NCBI GenBank assembly: GCA_026415395.1
Contig: JAOAHD010000016.1
Location: 124,001 to 188,000 of the forward strand
DNA: 64,000 nucleotides
Direction: 5' to 3'
Origin: Candidatus Binatia bacterium
GTDB taxonomy: Bacteria; Desulfobacterota; Binatia; HRBIN30
Each line of letters opens with the position of its first letter. Position 1 is the first letter of the stretch. Shown here in pieces: positions 28,001-38,668 of the stretch. The translations under genes were made by a program, and so were the position numbers. The notes under the pieces were generated by a model. That model was not told the DNA's origin. It worked only from the letters and a program-made list of their open reading frames with translations, and made no database searches.

Positions 28001-29276
28001 ATGCGAGCGGCTGCGGAAAGAGCGGCTCTCGCCAGAAGAAGTCCGCAAGTACAAGGCCGAAGTCGGCCGCCTCGAGGCGCGGGTGGAGGAATTGGAACGG
28101 CTGCGTGCCGAGGCGGCTCAAAACCACTCTGCTGTGGTTGCCGGATACTTGTTGGAACTGAACCAGCGCACCGAAGCGCTGCAAGCTAAGGAGGCTGAAC
28201 TGCAGGAGCTGCAGCGCCAAGTCGAAGGCTTCCGAGCCACGATCGAGGAGCTGGAGAGCCGTCTCGAGGCGGAGCGAGAGGAGCGAACCCAGCTCGAGGC
28301 GGCGCTCGACGAGCTCCGGCGCGCCGCAGCCGGTGGCACCCTGCGCAGCGTGGGAACCGCGGCAAGTAAGCCTTCACCAACAGCGAAGGCCTCCCAAGAA
28401 GATGTGACAACAACGCCGTTACGTCTCGCCGACAGCGGACAGGCTGTGTTTTCCTCCGCTTCCGCTGTTACGTCCCTCACCTCTACCGGCGGCGGCCAAG
28501 CGCCACTGGCGCGCTTGCGCGAGTCGACCGGGCTCACCGTGGTGCATCTAGAAGAGAGCAAAGAGTGTCGCGAGCAAGTGCAGCGTTTGCTGAAGCAAAT
28601 TCCTCACCTGCGTTACTTGAACACGCTAGACCTTGCGGACACTGCCAAGGACAGCCCGATCCTCCTCGCCGTCAATCTCCTCAATCGAGCACATGACCCA
28701 ATTGCTGCTCTGACCAAAATCGTGCGGCAACCTGGGGACTACGGAATATTCGCTTACTGCTCCGAGGGCAAATTTGGTTTCCTCTTTGGCGACGCCACGT
28801 TTTTCCCGAGCCCGTTCGACGTGAACGCCTGCACAGCGTGGCTCATGTCCACTTACGGATCGGTGCAGCGGCTGTTGGTGGCCAGCAACAATATCGAAAT
28901 GACCAGCGAGCTGCGTACCCACTTGGCGAAGGTGCGCTGCTCCGCATCGGTGGCGTTGGATTTCCGCCAGGTCATTGAACTCATTCCCCTGATTCAACCA
29001 GAGGTCGTGCTCGTAGACTTATCGCTGCCGCGCGCTGATGGACTCAGGCTCATCAGCCGGCTGCGAAACGACGAGAAGACCAGCGGCCTGCCGCTCGGCG
29101 TGATTCTGCCCGACCACCAGCGCGTTGCCGAGCTCCGGCACAATGCCGCGCGGGCGGCGCGCGAGGGCTCATTGAGCGTGGACACGCTCGTCAAAGTGCT
29201 CGCGCAGGAACTCGGCTTACCACCGCTTGTCCATCAGAGCGACACACGCAGCACAGCGCAACCCGGTAGTCGCTAG
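25056..29276 (+). CDS. Giant coiled-coil protein with two C-terminal receiver-like domains
   Basis: A 1406-residue protein with no recognised homologue. Residues about 10-1110 are almost continuous Glu/Gln/Arg/Leu/Ala heptad-type sequence, nearly free of Pro and Gly, predicting a very long coiled coil. A Ser/Thr/Ala-rich linker (about 1115-1157) follows. The end (1158-1390) holds two receiver-like domains: the first (L-T-V-V-H-L-E-E-S) lacks a clear phospho-acceptor; the second (R-L-L-V-A-S-N-N-I-E-M) has V-V-L-V-D-L-S-L-P-R-A-D-G with candidate acceptor D1321. Myxococcal AglZ and FrzS pair a pseudo-receiver with a long coiled coil, but in the opposite order, and act in polar motility control. 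Being last in the chemosensory operon, this is likely its output or localisation protein. Its stop overlaps the convergent lipoprotein stop by 4 bases. Confidence 0.85.
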   Translation: MAEHDERSTPATQIEDVILLQSTVEALRQERDQLLRRLHAVESSARERVQLVESRYREAASQVDALKRAAQQIREQLEEELARAQAHLRDTHHSAQQWQAMAESLRQRATEIESALESAHSRIADLETENAVLQGEVERLQAVIRELEADFEALRTALSQAEQEKALSARNAENLRDALRQLSEQYAAVEQRLQEALALVAEKALQNERLASAFEQAQRRIDELTAETVQLRSERDGLRREHMAARAAWEQELANKSAEWTQVRDALAQALEEAQNRNTSLEQESGNLRAQLCSLQMRSQLEAEELLRLEEELQAARAELQRERTIFEELAQQREADWQKKLQDLQQAFARYQEESQDTVATLQRELAESRATADAARAALTQLRQELEAAVSARASLEEKAARLVEDTTSLQAALHQRDVACAAAEARIEQLEGEIGRLRALFDDRNRALAEHRAELERAHQRLADLTDAWAKEREELTTSLDDLQLHGDQLEAELQQACWQLEELDARLQKATVEYYATTLSLAHARAEWARWELGYRLQARSHEALELRHLTESETSRAHLRQLASLLREADVERVELRHQQAALQQALEAKAHQEAELRRHLFSLQQHHSSIQQELGQLQEALRTSESRAAALAQELEQQSTAASQRTAEYEQRIRAREQELLALREERDLLQHEVEKLRAALTELEHATTYAAQRQNEELAALEAQVEEWKRRSCASEQAVAELRETLRAYEEEIYKRDEAVAAWQLRHRELQDEVAALSLRYEAQATAYQRLLTDFEQAQQHLAALQEQSVAILQAQELLTQENETLREQIQRAESERLQLAQVYERAIRERDDAVARWQASEAQRQKEQANYLSIRQQLDAERETLRTALDAARAQQAQLQAQITLLQRERGGRSGLPSADVVELERERAELKTQVEKLSAVIRQLGQEREEQRVAALQTQAALTARIDEIAAERGALTLRVAELETLVSQLDRECERLRKERLSPEEVRKYKAEVGRLEARVEELERLRAEAAQNHSAVVAGYLLELNQRTEALQAKEAELQELQRQVEGFRATIEELESRLEAEREERTQLEAALDELRRAAAGGTLRSVGTAASKPSPTAKASQEDVTTTPLRLADSGQAVFSSASAVTSLTSTGGGQAPLARLRESTGLTVVHLEESKECREQVQRLLKQIPHLRYLNTLDLADTAKDSPILLAVNLLNRAHDPIAALTKIVRQPGDYGIFAYCSEGKFGFLFGDATFFPSPFDVNACTAWLMSTYGSVQRLLVASNNIEMTSELRTHLAKVRCSASVALDFRQVIELIPLIQPEVVLVDLSLPRADGLRLISRLRNDEKTSGLPLGVILPDHQRVAELRHNAARAAREGSLSVDTLVKVLAQELGLPPLVHQSDTRSTAQPGSR

Positions 29277-31008
29277 TGGCCTTCCGCTACCAAGCCAGCC
29301 GTGGATTCCAGTTCACCCGCCAGCGCGACAGGCTCCTGTGGTGAAGCGACTTCGTGTAGTTCTCCTTTGGCAAATTGGAGGACGAAAGGTCGCCGAACAA
29401 ACCGCGCACCTGCCACTGCCACAACCCCACTCGGTCCCTCGATCTGGGAGCTCCGCTGCAGTGCCGCCCACACTTCGGCGCGGGCAACCTTTTCTGGCAG
29501 CTCGGACGCAACCTTGGCGAGCCACAATGCAGCCTCGTATGCGCTCACCTCGTCCGTAGTCGGCAATCTCCCCATCGCCGCACGGAAGTCCTCAACGAAG
29601 GGGTGCTGCGCGCGGTCGGGCGATAACGCCGAGGTGAATACCACGCCACTGACGCCCGGAATCATCGTCGTGAGCTGGCTCCAATCGTTGACCCCGAGCA
29701 AGGGGATGTCGGGCATCTCTGCCTGCAACAGCCGAGCCAAGGGTGCCGCAGCCAGCGCCTGATCGGCCAACAGTACGGCTTGCATGTTCTCCCGGTCGCG
29801 CCAACGCCGCAACAACCCGACAGTGATCCCCCGCGTATCGGGCGCGTAGGCGTCGCTACCCACGACCTCCCCACCACGTCGCGTGATTTCCGCTTGTGCA
29901 CGCGTTAAAAACTGCCTGCCCGCTAGCGTATCCGGGTACACGACGGCAAAGCGCCGCAGCCTTGCACGGTGCACAGCGTAGTCCAGAAGAACCTCCAAGG
30001 ACTCCGAAGGAGGTAACCCTGCGGCCACCACATAAGGAGCGGGTTCGCTCTCCGCGACATCAACGAGGGGTACCGCTCGCTCCCGAGCGAGAGCCGCCAA
30101 CTCTCGGCTCGTCGACTCCGTCACCACCGCCAACACGTTCGGGTCGTCCGCCAACTTCCGAAAAGCGCCCTGCAGTTGCTCTCGCGCCGCGGGGGTATCA
30201 GCCATCACGACATGCTCTGAGCCCACCGCGAGTGTGACTGCGTGCAATAGCCCTGGCGCCGCCTCGCTGTTCGGCGCGAGCACCCCGATGAGCCGCAGCT
30301 CGCCCACGGCTTCCGTCGACCGTCCCTCCAGAGGCGGAAGTGCACCCTCGCCTCGGGCGGCAGCCTCAGCAGGCGGTGGTTCCTCCCGACCTTTCGTAAA
30401 AGCAAGGTCGCTCGCGCTCTCTTCGGGGAATTCGGGCAAGGGCTCGGGAATTTCAGGGTGTTGCCGCTGGGCGACAACCGCAGCCAAGATTTCTTGAACA
30501 GGCTTGGATTCCACGAGTTGGCTCGCTTCTCCCAGTTCCTCGTCCGACAGAGAGCGGGCAACGGTAGCCACACGCAACCGCAACTTCGATTCATCGTCCG
30601 GCCGGGCAACCGCGAAAGCATGATCCCACGACTGGATCGCTGCCACGGACTTCCCCAAGGCACGTTGTGCATCGCCCCTTAAGGCTTCAACTTGCACCCA
30701 CCGTTTTTCGGGGTAACGACTCTGCAAATCTTCCAGGGTCGCCAATACGTCCTCGTAACGGCCGAGCTGATACTGGGCTAGCGCCGCCTTGTACAACACC
30801 CGCGGCACGTAGGGGTCACGCCGAACCAATTCCGCGTAAGTCTTATAGAGCTCGATCGCGCGCTCGTAATCACGAAGGCGAAACGCCTCTTCGGCCCGCC
30901 GCACAGTTCCCGGTGGTTCGGGTGGCGCCTGTACCTTTGCTGCACAACCCGCCCATACCGCTCCAAACACCAACGCCAGGGCTACCGCTCGCGTTCCCCA
31001 TGTGCCCA

Positions 31009-31009
<1 letters not shown>
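29273..31009 (-). CDS. Lipoprotein with TPRs and LpoA-like periplasmic binding fold
   Basis: A 578-residue predicted lipoprotein (leader ending V-W-A-G-C at about residue 22). Residues about 37-150 read as TPR-like helices (A-E-E-A-F-R-L-R-D-Y-E-R-A-I-E-L-Y, A-L-A-Q-Y-Q-L-G-R-Y-E-D-V-L). After a Pro/Glu-rich linker, residues about 235-560 resemble the type I periplasmic-binding fold (L-R-L-I-G-V-L-A-P-N-S, R-F-A-V-V-Y-P-D-T-L-A-G-R-Q-F, G-V-N-D-W-S, S-A-Y-E-A-A-L-W-L). TPR plus this fold recalls LpoA-type activators of penicillin-binding proteins, but amino-acid ABC receptor-like proteins are an alternative. Its start overlaps the dnaJ stop by one base (TAATG), so translation is coupled to dnaJ. 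Confidence 0.78.
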
Positions 31010-32188
<1,179 letters not shown>

Positions 32189-32212
32189 GAGCTACTGCGG
32201 TGAGATCGTCGA

Positions 32213-34129
32213 TCACGAACCCTTCACTTCCTCGAAGTCGGCATCTACTGCATCGTCGCCACCGCGGCGTTGCGAGGCGCCGCCACTATCTCCACCTGCA
32301 GCCTGTCCTTCGGCTGCACCACCACGGGTGCGATTGTAAATCACCTCGGCAAGCTTGTGCGCCGCCTGGGTCAGGCGCTCGGCAGCACGACGCATCGCTT
32401 CCGCATCGTTCCCCTCGAGCTCCTTCTTCGCCGCTGCCAACGCATCCTCGATGCCGCTCCGCGTCGCCGCGTCGAGGGAGGAGCCGTGTTCTTTGAGGTT
32501 CTTCTCGGTCTGATACACCAACGCATCGAGCTGGTTGCGGGCCTCTGCGGTTTCGCGCCGCTTGCGGTCCTCCGCAGCATGCATCTCGGCCTCTTTGATC
32601 ATCCGTTTAATCTCTTCTTCCGTAAGCCCACTCGAGGCCGTGATGCGAATGGACTGCTCCTTCCCAGTGCCGAGGTCCTTCGCAGATACGTGCACAATGC
32701 CGTTCGCATCAATGTCGAACGTGACTTCGATCTGCGGCACTCCTCGCGGCGCAGGCGGGATACCAACCAAGTCGAACTGGCCGAGCAACTTGTTGTCGGC
32801 AGCCATTTCCCGTTCGCCCTGGTATACGCGAATAGTGACCGCCGTTTGGTTATCTGTCGCCGTGGAAAAGATCTGGCTCTTGCGCGTGGGGATCGTCGTG
32901 TTGCGCTCGATAATCTTGGTGAAGACGCCCCCCAAGGTCTCGATACCGAGCGACAACGGGGTGACGTCCAACAGCAACACGTCTTTCACTTCGCCTTTGA
33001 GCACACCCGCTTGAATCGCCGCGCCAATGGCAACGACCTCGTCGGGGTTGACCCCCTTATGCGGTTCCTTACCGAAGAGCTTGCGCACGCGCGCTTGCAC
33101 GGCAGGCATACGCGTCATGCCGCCGACGAGAATCACCTCGTCGATGTCGCTGGCGCTCAAACCCGCGTCCTTCAGCGCGGCGATGCAAGGGCCTTCCAAG
33201 CGATCGAGCAAATCCGCGCACAAGGCTTCCAGCTTAGCGCGGGTTAGCTTCATGTTGAGGTGCTTGGGACCCGACGCATCGGCCGTGATGAAGGGCAGGT
33301 TAATCTCCGTCTCCATCGAGGTGGAGAGCTCGCACTTTGCCTTCTCCGCAGCCTCCTTCAGGCGCTGCAGAGCCATGCGATCCTTGCGCAAGTCGATCCC
33401 GTGGTCTTTGCGGAATTCGTCAGCCAAGTATTCGATAATCCGCTGGTCGAAATCGACCCCGCCGAGGAATGTATCCCCATTCGTGGCTTTGACTTCGAAA
33501 ACACCGTCGCCAATCTCGAGGATCGAGATGTCAAAGGTACCGCCACCGAGGTCGAATACGGCGATCTTTTCATCCTTCTTTTTGTCCAACCCGTAAGCCA
33601 AGGCGGCAGCCGTCGGCTCATTGATGATGCGAAGCACGTTCAACCCAGCAATACGACCTGCATCCTTGGTGGCTTGGCGCTGGCTGTCATTGAAGTACGC
33701 CGGCACGGTGATCACCGCATCCGTCACCGGCTCGCCCAAGTAGTCCTCCGCCGTACGTTTCATCTTCTGCAAGATAAAGGCGGAGATTTCCGGCGGGCTA
33801 TAGCGCTTCCCGCGGACCTCTACCCACGCGTCCCCATTTTCCGCGGGCACGATTTTGTAGGGCAGCACCTTCATCGCGCGCTGCACCTCAGGGTCGTTGT
33901 ATTTACGACCCATCAAGCGCTTTACCGCGAAGATTGTGTTTTCTGGGTTGGTGATCGCCTGCCGGTAAGCAATTTGGCCCACCAAGATTTCTCCGGATTC
34001 GGTGAACGCCACGACCGAGGGTGTAATGCGGCCGCCCTCGGCATTGGTGATCACTTTCGGCTCACCACCCTCCATCACTGCTACGCAGGAGTTCGTGGTC
34101 CCCAGGTCTATTCCGATTGCCTTACTCAT
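32213..34129 (-). CDS. dnaK: Chaperone DnaK (Hsp70)
   Basis: A 638-residue Hsp70. N-terminal ATPase signatures are present: [10 protein letters not shown] at residues 5-14, [10 protein letters not shown] near 195, and [10 protein letters not shown] near 335. The hinge and substrate domain contain [13 protein letters not shown]. The disordered Gly-rich C-terminus ends with acidic residues (V-D-A-D-F-E-E-V-K), the usual DnaK tail. The ribosome site AAGGAG precedes ATG 34129. It forms the heat-shock set with grpE upstream (63-base gap) and dnaJ downstream. No hrcA or CIRCE element was found. Confidence 0.98.
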   Translation of the reverse strand: MSKAIGIDLGTTNSCVAVMEGGEPKVITNAEGGRITPSVVAFTESGEILVGQIAYRQAITNPENTIFAVKRLMGRKYNDPEVQRAMKVLPYKIVPAENGDAWVEVRGKRYSPPEISAFILQKMKRTAEDYLGEPVTDAVITVPAYFNDSQRQATKDAGRIAGLNVLRIINEPTAAALAYGLDKKKDEKIAVFDLGGGTFDISILEIGDGVFEVKATNGDTFLGGVDFDQRIIEYLADEFRKDHGIDLRKDRMALQRLKEAAEKAKCELSTSMETEINLPFITADASGPKHLNMKLTRAKLEALCADLLDRLEGPCIAALKDAGLSASDIDEVILVGGMTRMPAVQARVRKLFGKEPHKGVNPDEVVAIGAAIQAGVLKGEVKDVLLLDVTPLSLGIETLGGVFTKIIERNTTIPTRKSQIFSTATDNQTAVTIRVYQGEREMAADNKLLGQFDLVGIPPAPRGVPQIEVTFDIDANGIVHVSAKDLGTGKEQSIRITASSGLTEEEIKRMIKEAEMHAAEDRKRRETAEARNQLDALVYQTEKNLKEHGSSLDAATRSGIEDALAAAKKELEGNDAEAMRRAAERLTQAAHKLAEVIYNRTRGGAAEGQAAGGDSGGASQRRGGDDAVDADFEEVKGS

Positions 34130-34193
34130 ACGCCTGTATCTCCTTCGCGTTGTTCGACACGCGCTTCATTCTCCTCAAAAACTGTTGCCAGCG

Positions 34194-34820
34194 TTAATCA
34201 CTGTCACCGGCACCTGCAACCGCGCTCCCATTTGCTCCTGAGTTCGTGCGCCCACGGCTAACGCTCACTAAAGCGGGACGCACCAACCGATCGTGCAACA
34301 TGTAACCAACCTGGTGCTGCTCGATGACACGGTTCGCATCGTGCTCTTCCGAGGCAAGATGCGCCACGGCTTCGTGCCGCGCGGGATCGAATACCTCCCC
34401 CATCGCTTCCACACGGCTCACGCCATGCCGCTGTAAAGTGTCGAGGAACATCCGTAACGTCAGCTCTACGCCTTGGATGATGGATTGCTCCCCAGCCTTA
34501 GCGTGCTGTAGGGCTCGCTCGAGGTTATCCACCACGGGCAACAGATCCCTCACCAAAGGTTCCGTCGCATAGCGCAGGAGCTCCGTTTGCTCGCGCTGCA
34601 CCCGCTTTTTAAAGTTCTCCAACTCCGCCCGCTCGTAAAGGTAGGCTTTTCTCGCCTCTTCTACCTCCAGCTCCAACTCCCGCACCCGTGCTCGCAGGGC
34701 TTCAAGTTCTTCCTCGGGCTGGGAGGCAATTATCCCCTCCCGAGTCTCATTGCCCTGCTCGGCTGTTTCCTTGCGCTGACCTGAGTTTCCCAAGTTGTCA
34801 TCCTTCGTGGGATCGACCAT
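34194..34820 (-). CDS. grpE: GrpE nucleotide exchange factor
   Basis: A 208-residue GrpE, which releases ADP from DnaK. The charged, Glu-rich N-terminus is followed by a long coiled-coil helix (about 38-90, with L-E-N-F-K-K-R-V-Q-R-E), the region L-L-P-V-V-D-N-L-E-R-A-L, and the C-terminal beta domain with F-D-P-A-R-H-E-A-V-A and V-G-Y-M-L-H-D-R-L-V-R-P-A-L-V-S-V. The gene order grpE-dnaK-dnaJ is classical. ATG 34820 is followed by a normal acidic N-terminus. No heat-shock factor gene is adjacent. Confidence 0.96.
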   Translation of the reverse strand: MVDPTKDDNLGNSGQRKETAEQGNETREGIIASQPEEELEALRARVRELELEVEEARKAYLYERAELENFKKRVQREQTELLRYATEPLVRDLLPVVDNLERALQHAKAGEQSIIQGVELTLRMFLDTLQRHGVSRVEAMGEVFDPARHEAVAHLASEEHDANRVIEQHQVGYMLHDRLVRPALVSVSRGRTNSGANGSAVAGAGDSD

Positions 34821-34879
34821 GGTTCATTGGCCTCGCAGCAATACCGAAACCTTAAGATGCACCTGCGACAAGCGGCGGC

Positions 34880-34908
34880 AAGCTAAGAACGCGCCTCCAC
34901 CTTGTCAA
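34880..34908 (-). promoter_or_regulatory. Candidate promoter for grpE-dnaK
   Basis: On the minus strand a perfect TTGACA (34908-34903) is followed after 17 bases by TAGCTT (34885-34880), which matches the -10 consensus poorly. The distance to the grpE start (60 bases) is suitable. No clear sigma-32 box was recognised at this site. Confidence 0.4.
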
Positions 34909-34938
34909 GCAAACGATCCCGTGTTTCCGTAAGCCGAC

Positions 34939-35703
34939 GTGGCGACCAGCGTTGCCCACGAAGCAATTATTCTCCGCGTCCGCGCGTATGGCGAGTCGGA
35001 TAAGATTGTCACGTTCCTGACCGACGCCGCGGGTAAATTCACCGGTATCGCTAAGGGAGCCAAGAATTCGCGGCGACGGTTTCCGAATTGTTTGGACCCG
35101 CTCGCGCGGGTCCGAATGCACTATCGCCCCCGGCCCGGCCCTGGGCTGGTTTTCCTTGAACGGTGCGACCTGCGTCGGCCTGCCACCGCCTATGGGGAAT
35201 TGCCCCGACTCGCCTACGGCCAGTACCTCGTCGAGCTAGTCGATAGCCTTACGGAAGAAGCGCACGGCGTTCCCGAAATGTTCCAGTTGCTCGATCAAGC
35301 CTTAGAGCTCCTCCTGGCTGGCCCAGCAACGAGCCCGTTCCTTCGGGCATTCGAAATGCAGCTCCTGCATCATGCTGGCTATAGCCCGCAACTATCCTTC
35401 TGCGGGCGTTGTCGCCGGCCGCTGAGGGATGCTGCCGACGCGATCCTCGATCTCCAGCACAGCTCGGCACTATGTGTCCAATGCTCGCCAGGACCGGAGA
35501 ACCCCACGCTCGTCCGGCTCTCCGGCCAAACCTTGTCGATACTGGAAAACCTCAAGCTTCTGCCGTTAGGTGCAGCCCAAACCTTGCAGTGGGAGGCACG
35601 CATCCAAAGCGATGCTGCCCTCGCGCTTTCGGGTTTGCTCGCGCCGCACTTACGACGGCCACTGCGCTCGTTGCGTGTGCTCCACCAGCTCGCGCACTCG
35701 TAA
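34939..35703 (+). CDS. recO: DNA repair protein RecO
   Basis: A 254-residue RecO, which helps RecR load RecA onto single-stranded DNA in the RecFOR pathway. The N-terminal OB-fold begins A-I-I-L-R-V-R-A-Y-G-E-S-D-K-I-V-T-F-L-T, the usual RecO opening, followed by G-K-F-T-G-I-A-K-G-A-K-N-S. The C-terminal part has a zinc site, C-G-R-C near residue 155 and C-V-Q-C near 178. The start is GTG at 34939 with no obvious ribosome site, and the gene is divergent from grpE. Confidence 0.93.
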   Translation: MATSVAHEAIILRVRAYGESDKIVTFLTDAAGKFTGIAKGAKNSRRRFPNCLDPLARVRMHYRPRPGPGLVFLERCDLRRPATAYGELPRLAYGQYLVELVDSLTEEAHGVPEMFQLLDQALELLLAGPATSPFLRAFEMQLLHHAGYSPQLSFCGRCRRPLRDAADAILDLQHSSALCVQCSPGPENPTLVRLSGQTLSILENLKLLPLGAAQTLQWEARIQSDAALALSGLLAPHLRRPLRSLRVLHQLAHS

Positions 35704-35807
35704 GCGGCGTGCGCTCACTTCATGGCCCGCGCAAGCGGGCACCGTGCCGACTCTCGTCCCGATCTCGGTGGGCTGCCGTCGCTCCCTCTACTGGGGGGCC
35801 GAGCCTT

Positions 35808-37007
35808 TCACGTTCCCGTTTTTCGGGACGCGGTTTCGCTCGATGCTTGCTGTCGTTGCTGTTCTTCAGCGTGCCGAGCGATCTGGCTCATGATGGCTTG
35901 CACCGCAGCGCCAATGAATGTCGTTCGGTTGGCGGCTGCCCAATCGCGCGAGGCCCTCGGCGGCGCCAATGCCCCCTGAAACTCGGGCATGACGTAGCGC
36001 GCGAACAGCTCGTAGCTCCGCAACGTAGCCTCGCGGTCCGCCCACTCATGCGCCATTTGCAGAAAGCAGCCAAACCCTCCGGATTGTTCCTTTAACCGGT
36101 AAATTTGCGCAATCGCGTCCTCCGGTGTGCCAATGACGGCGAGCCCCGAGGCAATCATAGCGTCGACCGCGTCATCGATCGGCCCCTCGGGGGCAAGCGG
36201 CAAGGCTGCCACTTCGCGAAAGTAGTCGAGCCACGCTTTGAGGCCAAATTTGACGTTTTCGCGGGCGCGATCGCGGGTCTCGGCAATATGCATAGGGCCT
36301 ACGAGCCGCCAATTGCTCCGCGACACCCGCTGGCCATATTCCCGCGCCTTACTCTCACAAATTTCCCAATTGGACGCCAAGGCATTGAAACCACCCGTGG
36401 TCGTGGCGCCGAGGGAGAGCAGGCTCAGGCCGTACTTCCCTGCAGCACGGGCACCCGCCGGGGACACCTGCGAGGCAACGGCGATCTCAATGTGAGGCTT
36501 CGTGAAGGGTGCAAGCTGCAACCGGGCATCTCGAAGTTTGAACCAGTCGGTCTCCATGGTCACCGTTTCGCCGCGCAGGAGTGGCACCAACGCAGCCAAC
36601 GCCTCATCCATCATATCTCGCTGCCGCTCGACTTCGATGCCCATCATGAACGCGTCCGAAGGCAAGGCACCCGGTCCGACCCCGAACATGACACGCCCGC
36701 GTGTCTGGTGGTCGAGCTGCATGATGCGATCGGCCACCATCAGCGGGTGGTGGTACGGCAACGAAACAACTCCGGTGCCCAGCTTAATCCGCCGAGTCCG
36801 TTCCGCAGCGGCGGCGATAAATACCTCCGGACAGGCGATGATCTCGTAGCCCGCAGAGTGGTGCTCGCCGATCCACGCTTCGTCATACCCGAGGCGGTCG
36901 AGCCACTCGATCAGCTCGAAATCGCGCTGCAACGCCAAGGTCGGGTTCTGGCCCACCGGATGAAACGGCGCCAAGAAGATCCCAAATCTCAGGTACCCGT
37001 CGTTCAT
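35808..37007 (-). CDS. LLM-class flavin-dependent oxidoreductase
   Basis: A 399-residue luciferase-like TIM-barrel protein. The opening L-R-F-G-I-F-L-A-P-F-H, the segment Y-D-E-A-W-I-G-E-H-H-S-A-G-Y-E and the F-I-A-A-A-A-E-R-T-R-R-I-K-L-G-T-G-V motif are those of FMN- or F420-dependent LLM monooxygenases acting on alkanes, sulfonates or terpenoids. The cofactor and substrate cannot be decided. ATG 37007 is chosen over GTG 37013 because AGGAG lies seven bases before it. It stands alone, convergent with recO. Confidence 0.9.
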   Translation of the reverse strand: MNDGYLRFGIFLAPFHPVGQNPTLALQRDFELIEWLDRLGYDEAWIGEHHSAGYEIIACPEVFIAAAAERTRRIKLGTGVVSLPYHHPLMVADRIMQLDHQTRGRVMFGVGPGALPSDAFMMGIEVERQRDMMDEALAALVPLLRGETVTMETDWFKLRDARLQLAPFTKPHIEIAVASQVSPAGARAAGKYGLSLLSLGATTTGGFNALASNWEICESKAREYGQRVSRSNWRLVGPMHIAETRDRARENVKFGLKAWLDYFREVAALPLAPEGPIDDAVDAMIASGLAVIGTPEDAIAQIYRLKEQSGGFGCFLQMAHEWADREATLRSYELFARYVMPEFQGALAPPRASRDWAAANRTTFIGAAVQAIMSQIARHAEEQQRQQASSETASRKTGT

Positions 37008-37177
37008 GCACACTCTCCTTACTAAGAAAGCCCAGGCTCAAGTGCGTTGTACGCCCTGGTCGGTGTTACGGCAAGTAATGCCCATCCGCAGGGCCGTGCA
37101 CAAGCTTAGGATGGGGGCGGTCGGCCAGAGCTGCGGCACCTTCGCCGAAACGACGGCCCATACCCAGCAGCCGTCCT

Positions 37178-38656
37178 TCACTGCGACACGTCACGTGCAG
37201 TCACCGGGCCGTACGTGGCGATCCACTCGCGTTGCCACCACGCGCCTGTTTTCCAAACCGTTGCCCAGTCCGTGAAACGGTACCGGTACACGACCAAGCG
37301 CAACCAGTGCGGCGGGCGGCCCAGGAAGGGATCGCGAGCAAAGAGGCCCTCCAGCGCTTGCGGATTTGTCAACAAACGCACAACGAGGTTGTGAAAGTAC
37401 CGGTCGCGCGGAGCGCGCCCACGCAGCAACAGGAACCACAACTGAAAGTCCACCCGTGGCTGGTGTGGCGCCACCCAGGACGGCGGGCGAAACACGTCCC
37501 CTGGCTTGTAACGAAACTCGTACGGCAACCAGGTGAGGGTATCGTCCGAGCCTTCGATCACCGGCTCGTAACGAACGTATGTCATCGACGCGAATAAATG
37601 GTACGCGTTCGCTGCGCGCCATGTTGCCAGCCACCCTTGCAGCCGCGGGAAGGCACCTCGCAGCGGCGGAACGAAGGGTGAAAACGGCACCAGGGAGACC
37701 AGCGCCCAGAGGCCAGCCATAAGCCAAACCCACGGCGCTCTCGCCCGCGGCCGTTGGTTTTGTTGCTGCCATTGAGCCCGCCCGGGGAGATTCGCCCCGC
37801 ACCAGCGGCTGAGCTGGCGCACGTCCTCGTCGTCGAGCCCCCACAGGCAAAGAGCCAGCGTGAGGTAATTGAAGAAGCCGTAATTCGCTGTCGCAAGCAC
37901 GAGCACCTGGAGAAGGGCCAGGCACCCAATCGCCACGCGACGGAGCGAACGCGGGGCCCAGATTCCCCACGGCAGGAGGATCTCGATCACGAGTGTGCCC
38001 AAGGCCGACAGCCGGTGAGCGACCGGCGGCAACTGATGCGCAACCCAACCAAGGCTCGTCGGTAACGGGGCAGTTTCGTAATACGTGATCAGCGCTGTGA
38101 GGTTGCGCCAGCTCGGGTCACCCGACAGAAGTTTCGCCAACCCGGACTCCACGTGCAGGCGCACAAGCAGCCACTGCAGCAGGAAGACAGCGGCCGGGTG
38201 CGGGGCGCGCCCAAAACCAGCTCGGCTCCAGGGCGCCACGAAACAGGCAAGCAAGGTGGTTTCGAGCAGAAGGTTATCCCATTGAAAGGCGAAAAACGTC
38301 TGCCCGACGGAAACGAAAGATAGATAGAGCGCCCACAACGCGAGCAGGCAGAACCGCGGGTACACGCCCAACAGCAATGCCAGCGAAAGCGCTGCACCGC
38401 TCACGGCAGCGAGCCGTAATGCGGGATCAGAAGCCCCTAACCAAAAAATGCTCGGGGCTTGCCAAAACGAGACGCCGCCTCGTTGCTCGCCGAGCCATGT
38501 GGCAGCGGGTAGGAGACCTTGGGAACCAATGAGCCAGTCAATCTGGCTCGCCAACGAGACGAACGCCACCAGGTAGATGGCGGCCAGGGCCGCCACGAAC
38601 GCTCTCCGCACGAACACCGTGGTCGTGCCGCTGGGTACCCGCATCGCCCGCGGCAT
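37178..38656 (-). CDS. Lipase maturation factor (LMF1)-like membrane protein
   Basis: A 492-residue polytopic membrane protein of the LMF1-like family. Family-typical segments include Q-I-D-W-L-I-G-S-Q-G-L-L-P near residue 38, F-A-F-Q-W-D-N-L-L-L-E-T-T-L-L near 122, and W-L-L-V-R-L-H-V-E-S-G-L-A-K-L-L-S-G-D-P-S-W near 165. Later come Y-E-F-R-Y-K-P-G-D and P-H-Q-P-R-V-D-F-Q-L-W-F-L. In animals LMF1 folds lipases in the ER; the bacterial role is unknown. The gene starts 12 bases after the stop of the Cys-rich secreted protein gene, so they may share a transcript. Confidence 0.88.
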   Translation of the reverse strand: MPRAMRVPSGTTTVFVRRAFVAALAAIYLVAFVSLASQIDWLIGSQGLLPAATWLGEQRGGVSFWQAPSIFWLGASDPALRLAAVSGAALSLALLLGVYPRFCLLALWALYLSFVSVGQTFFAFQWDNLLLETTLLACFVAPWSRAGFGRAPHPAAVFLLQWLLVRLHVESGLAKLLSGDPSWRNLTALITYYETAPLPTSLGWVAHQLPPVAHRLSALGTLVIEILLPWGIWAPRSLRRVAIGCLALLQVLVLATANYGFFNYLTLALCLWGLDDEDVRQLSRWCGANLPGRAQWQQQNQRPRARAPWVWLMAGLWALVSLVPFSPFVPPLRGAFPRLQGWLATWRAANAYHLFASMTYVRYEPVIEGSDDTLTWLPYEFRYKPGDVFRPPSWVAPHQPRVDFQLWFLLLRGRAPRDRYFHNLVVRLLTNPQALEGLFARDPFLGRPPHWLRLVVYRYRFTDWATVWKTGAWWQREWIATYGPVTARDVSQ

Positions 38657-38668
38657 TCCAAGGTCAAG

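Noticed and set aside
25056-28300. Repetitive Glu/Gln/Arg codons resembling a DNA repeat array
   Set aside because: The repetition is protein heptad bias in a coiled coil. No regular repeat-spacer pattern is visible, so it is not a CRISPR or tandem DNA repeat.
34130-34938. Expected HrcA/CIRCE heat-shock control near grpE-dnaK
   Set aside because: No TTAGCACTC-N9-GAGTGCTAA element or hrcA gene was found; only a candidate sigma-70-type -35 box is visible.
35725-35740. GC-rich stem with GCAA loop between recO and the LLM gene
   Set aside because: The 6-base stem has no T-run on either strand, so it is not called a terminator.
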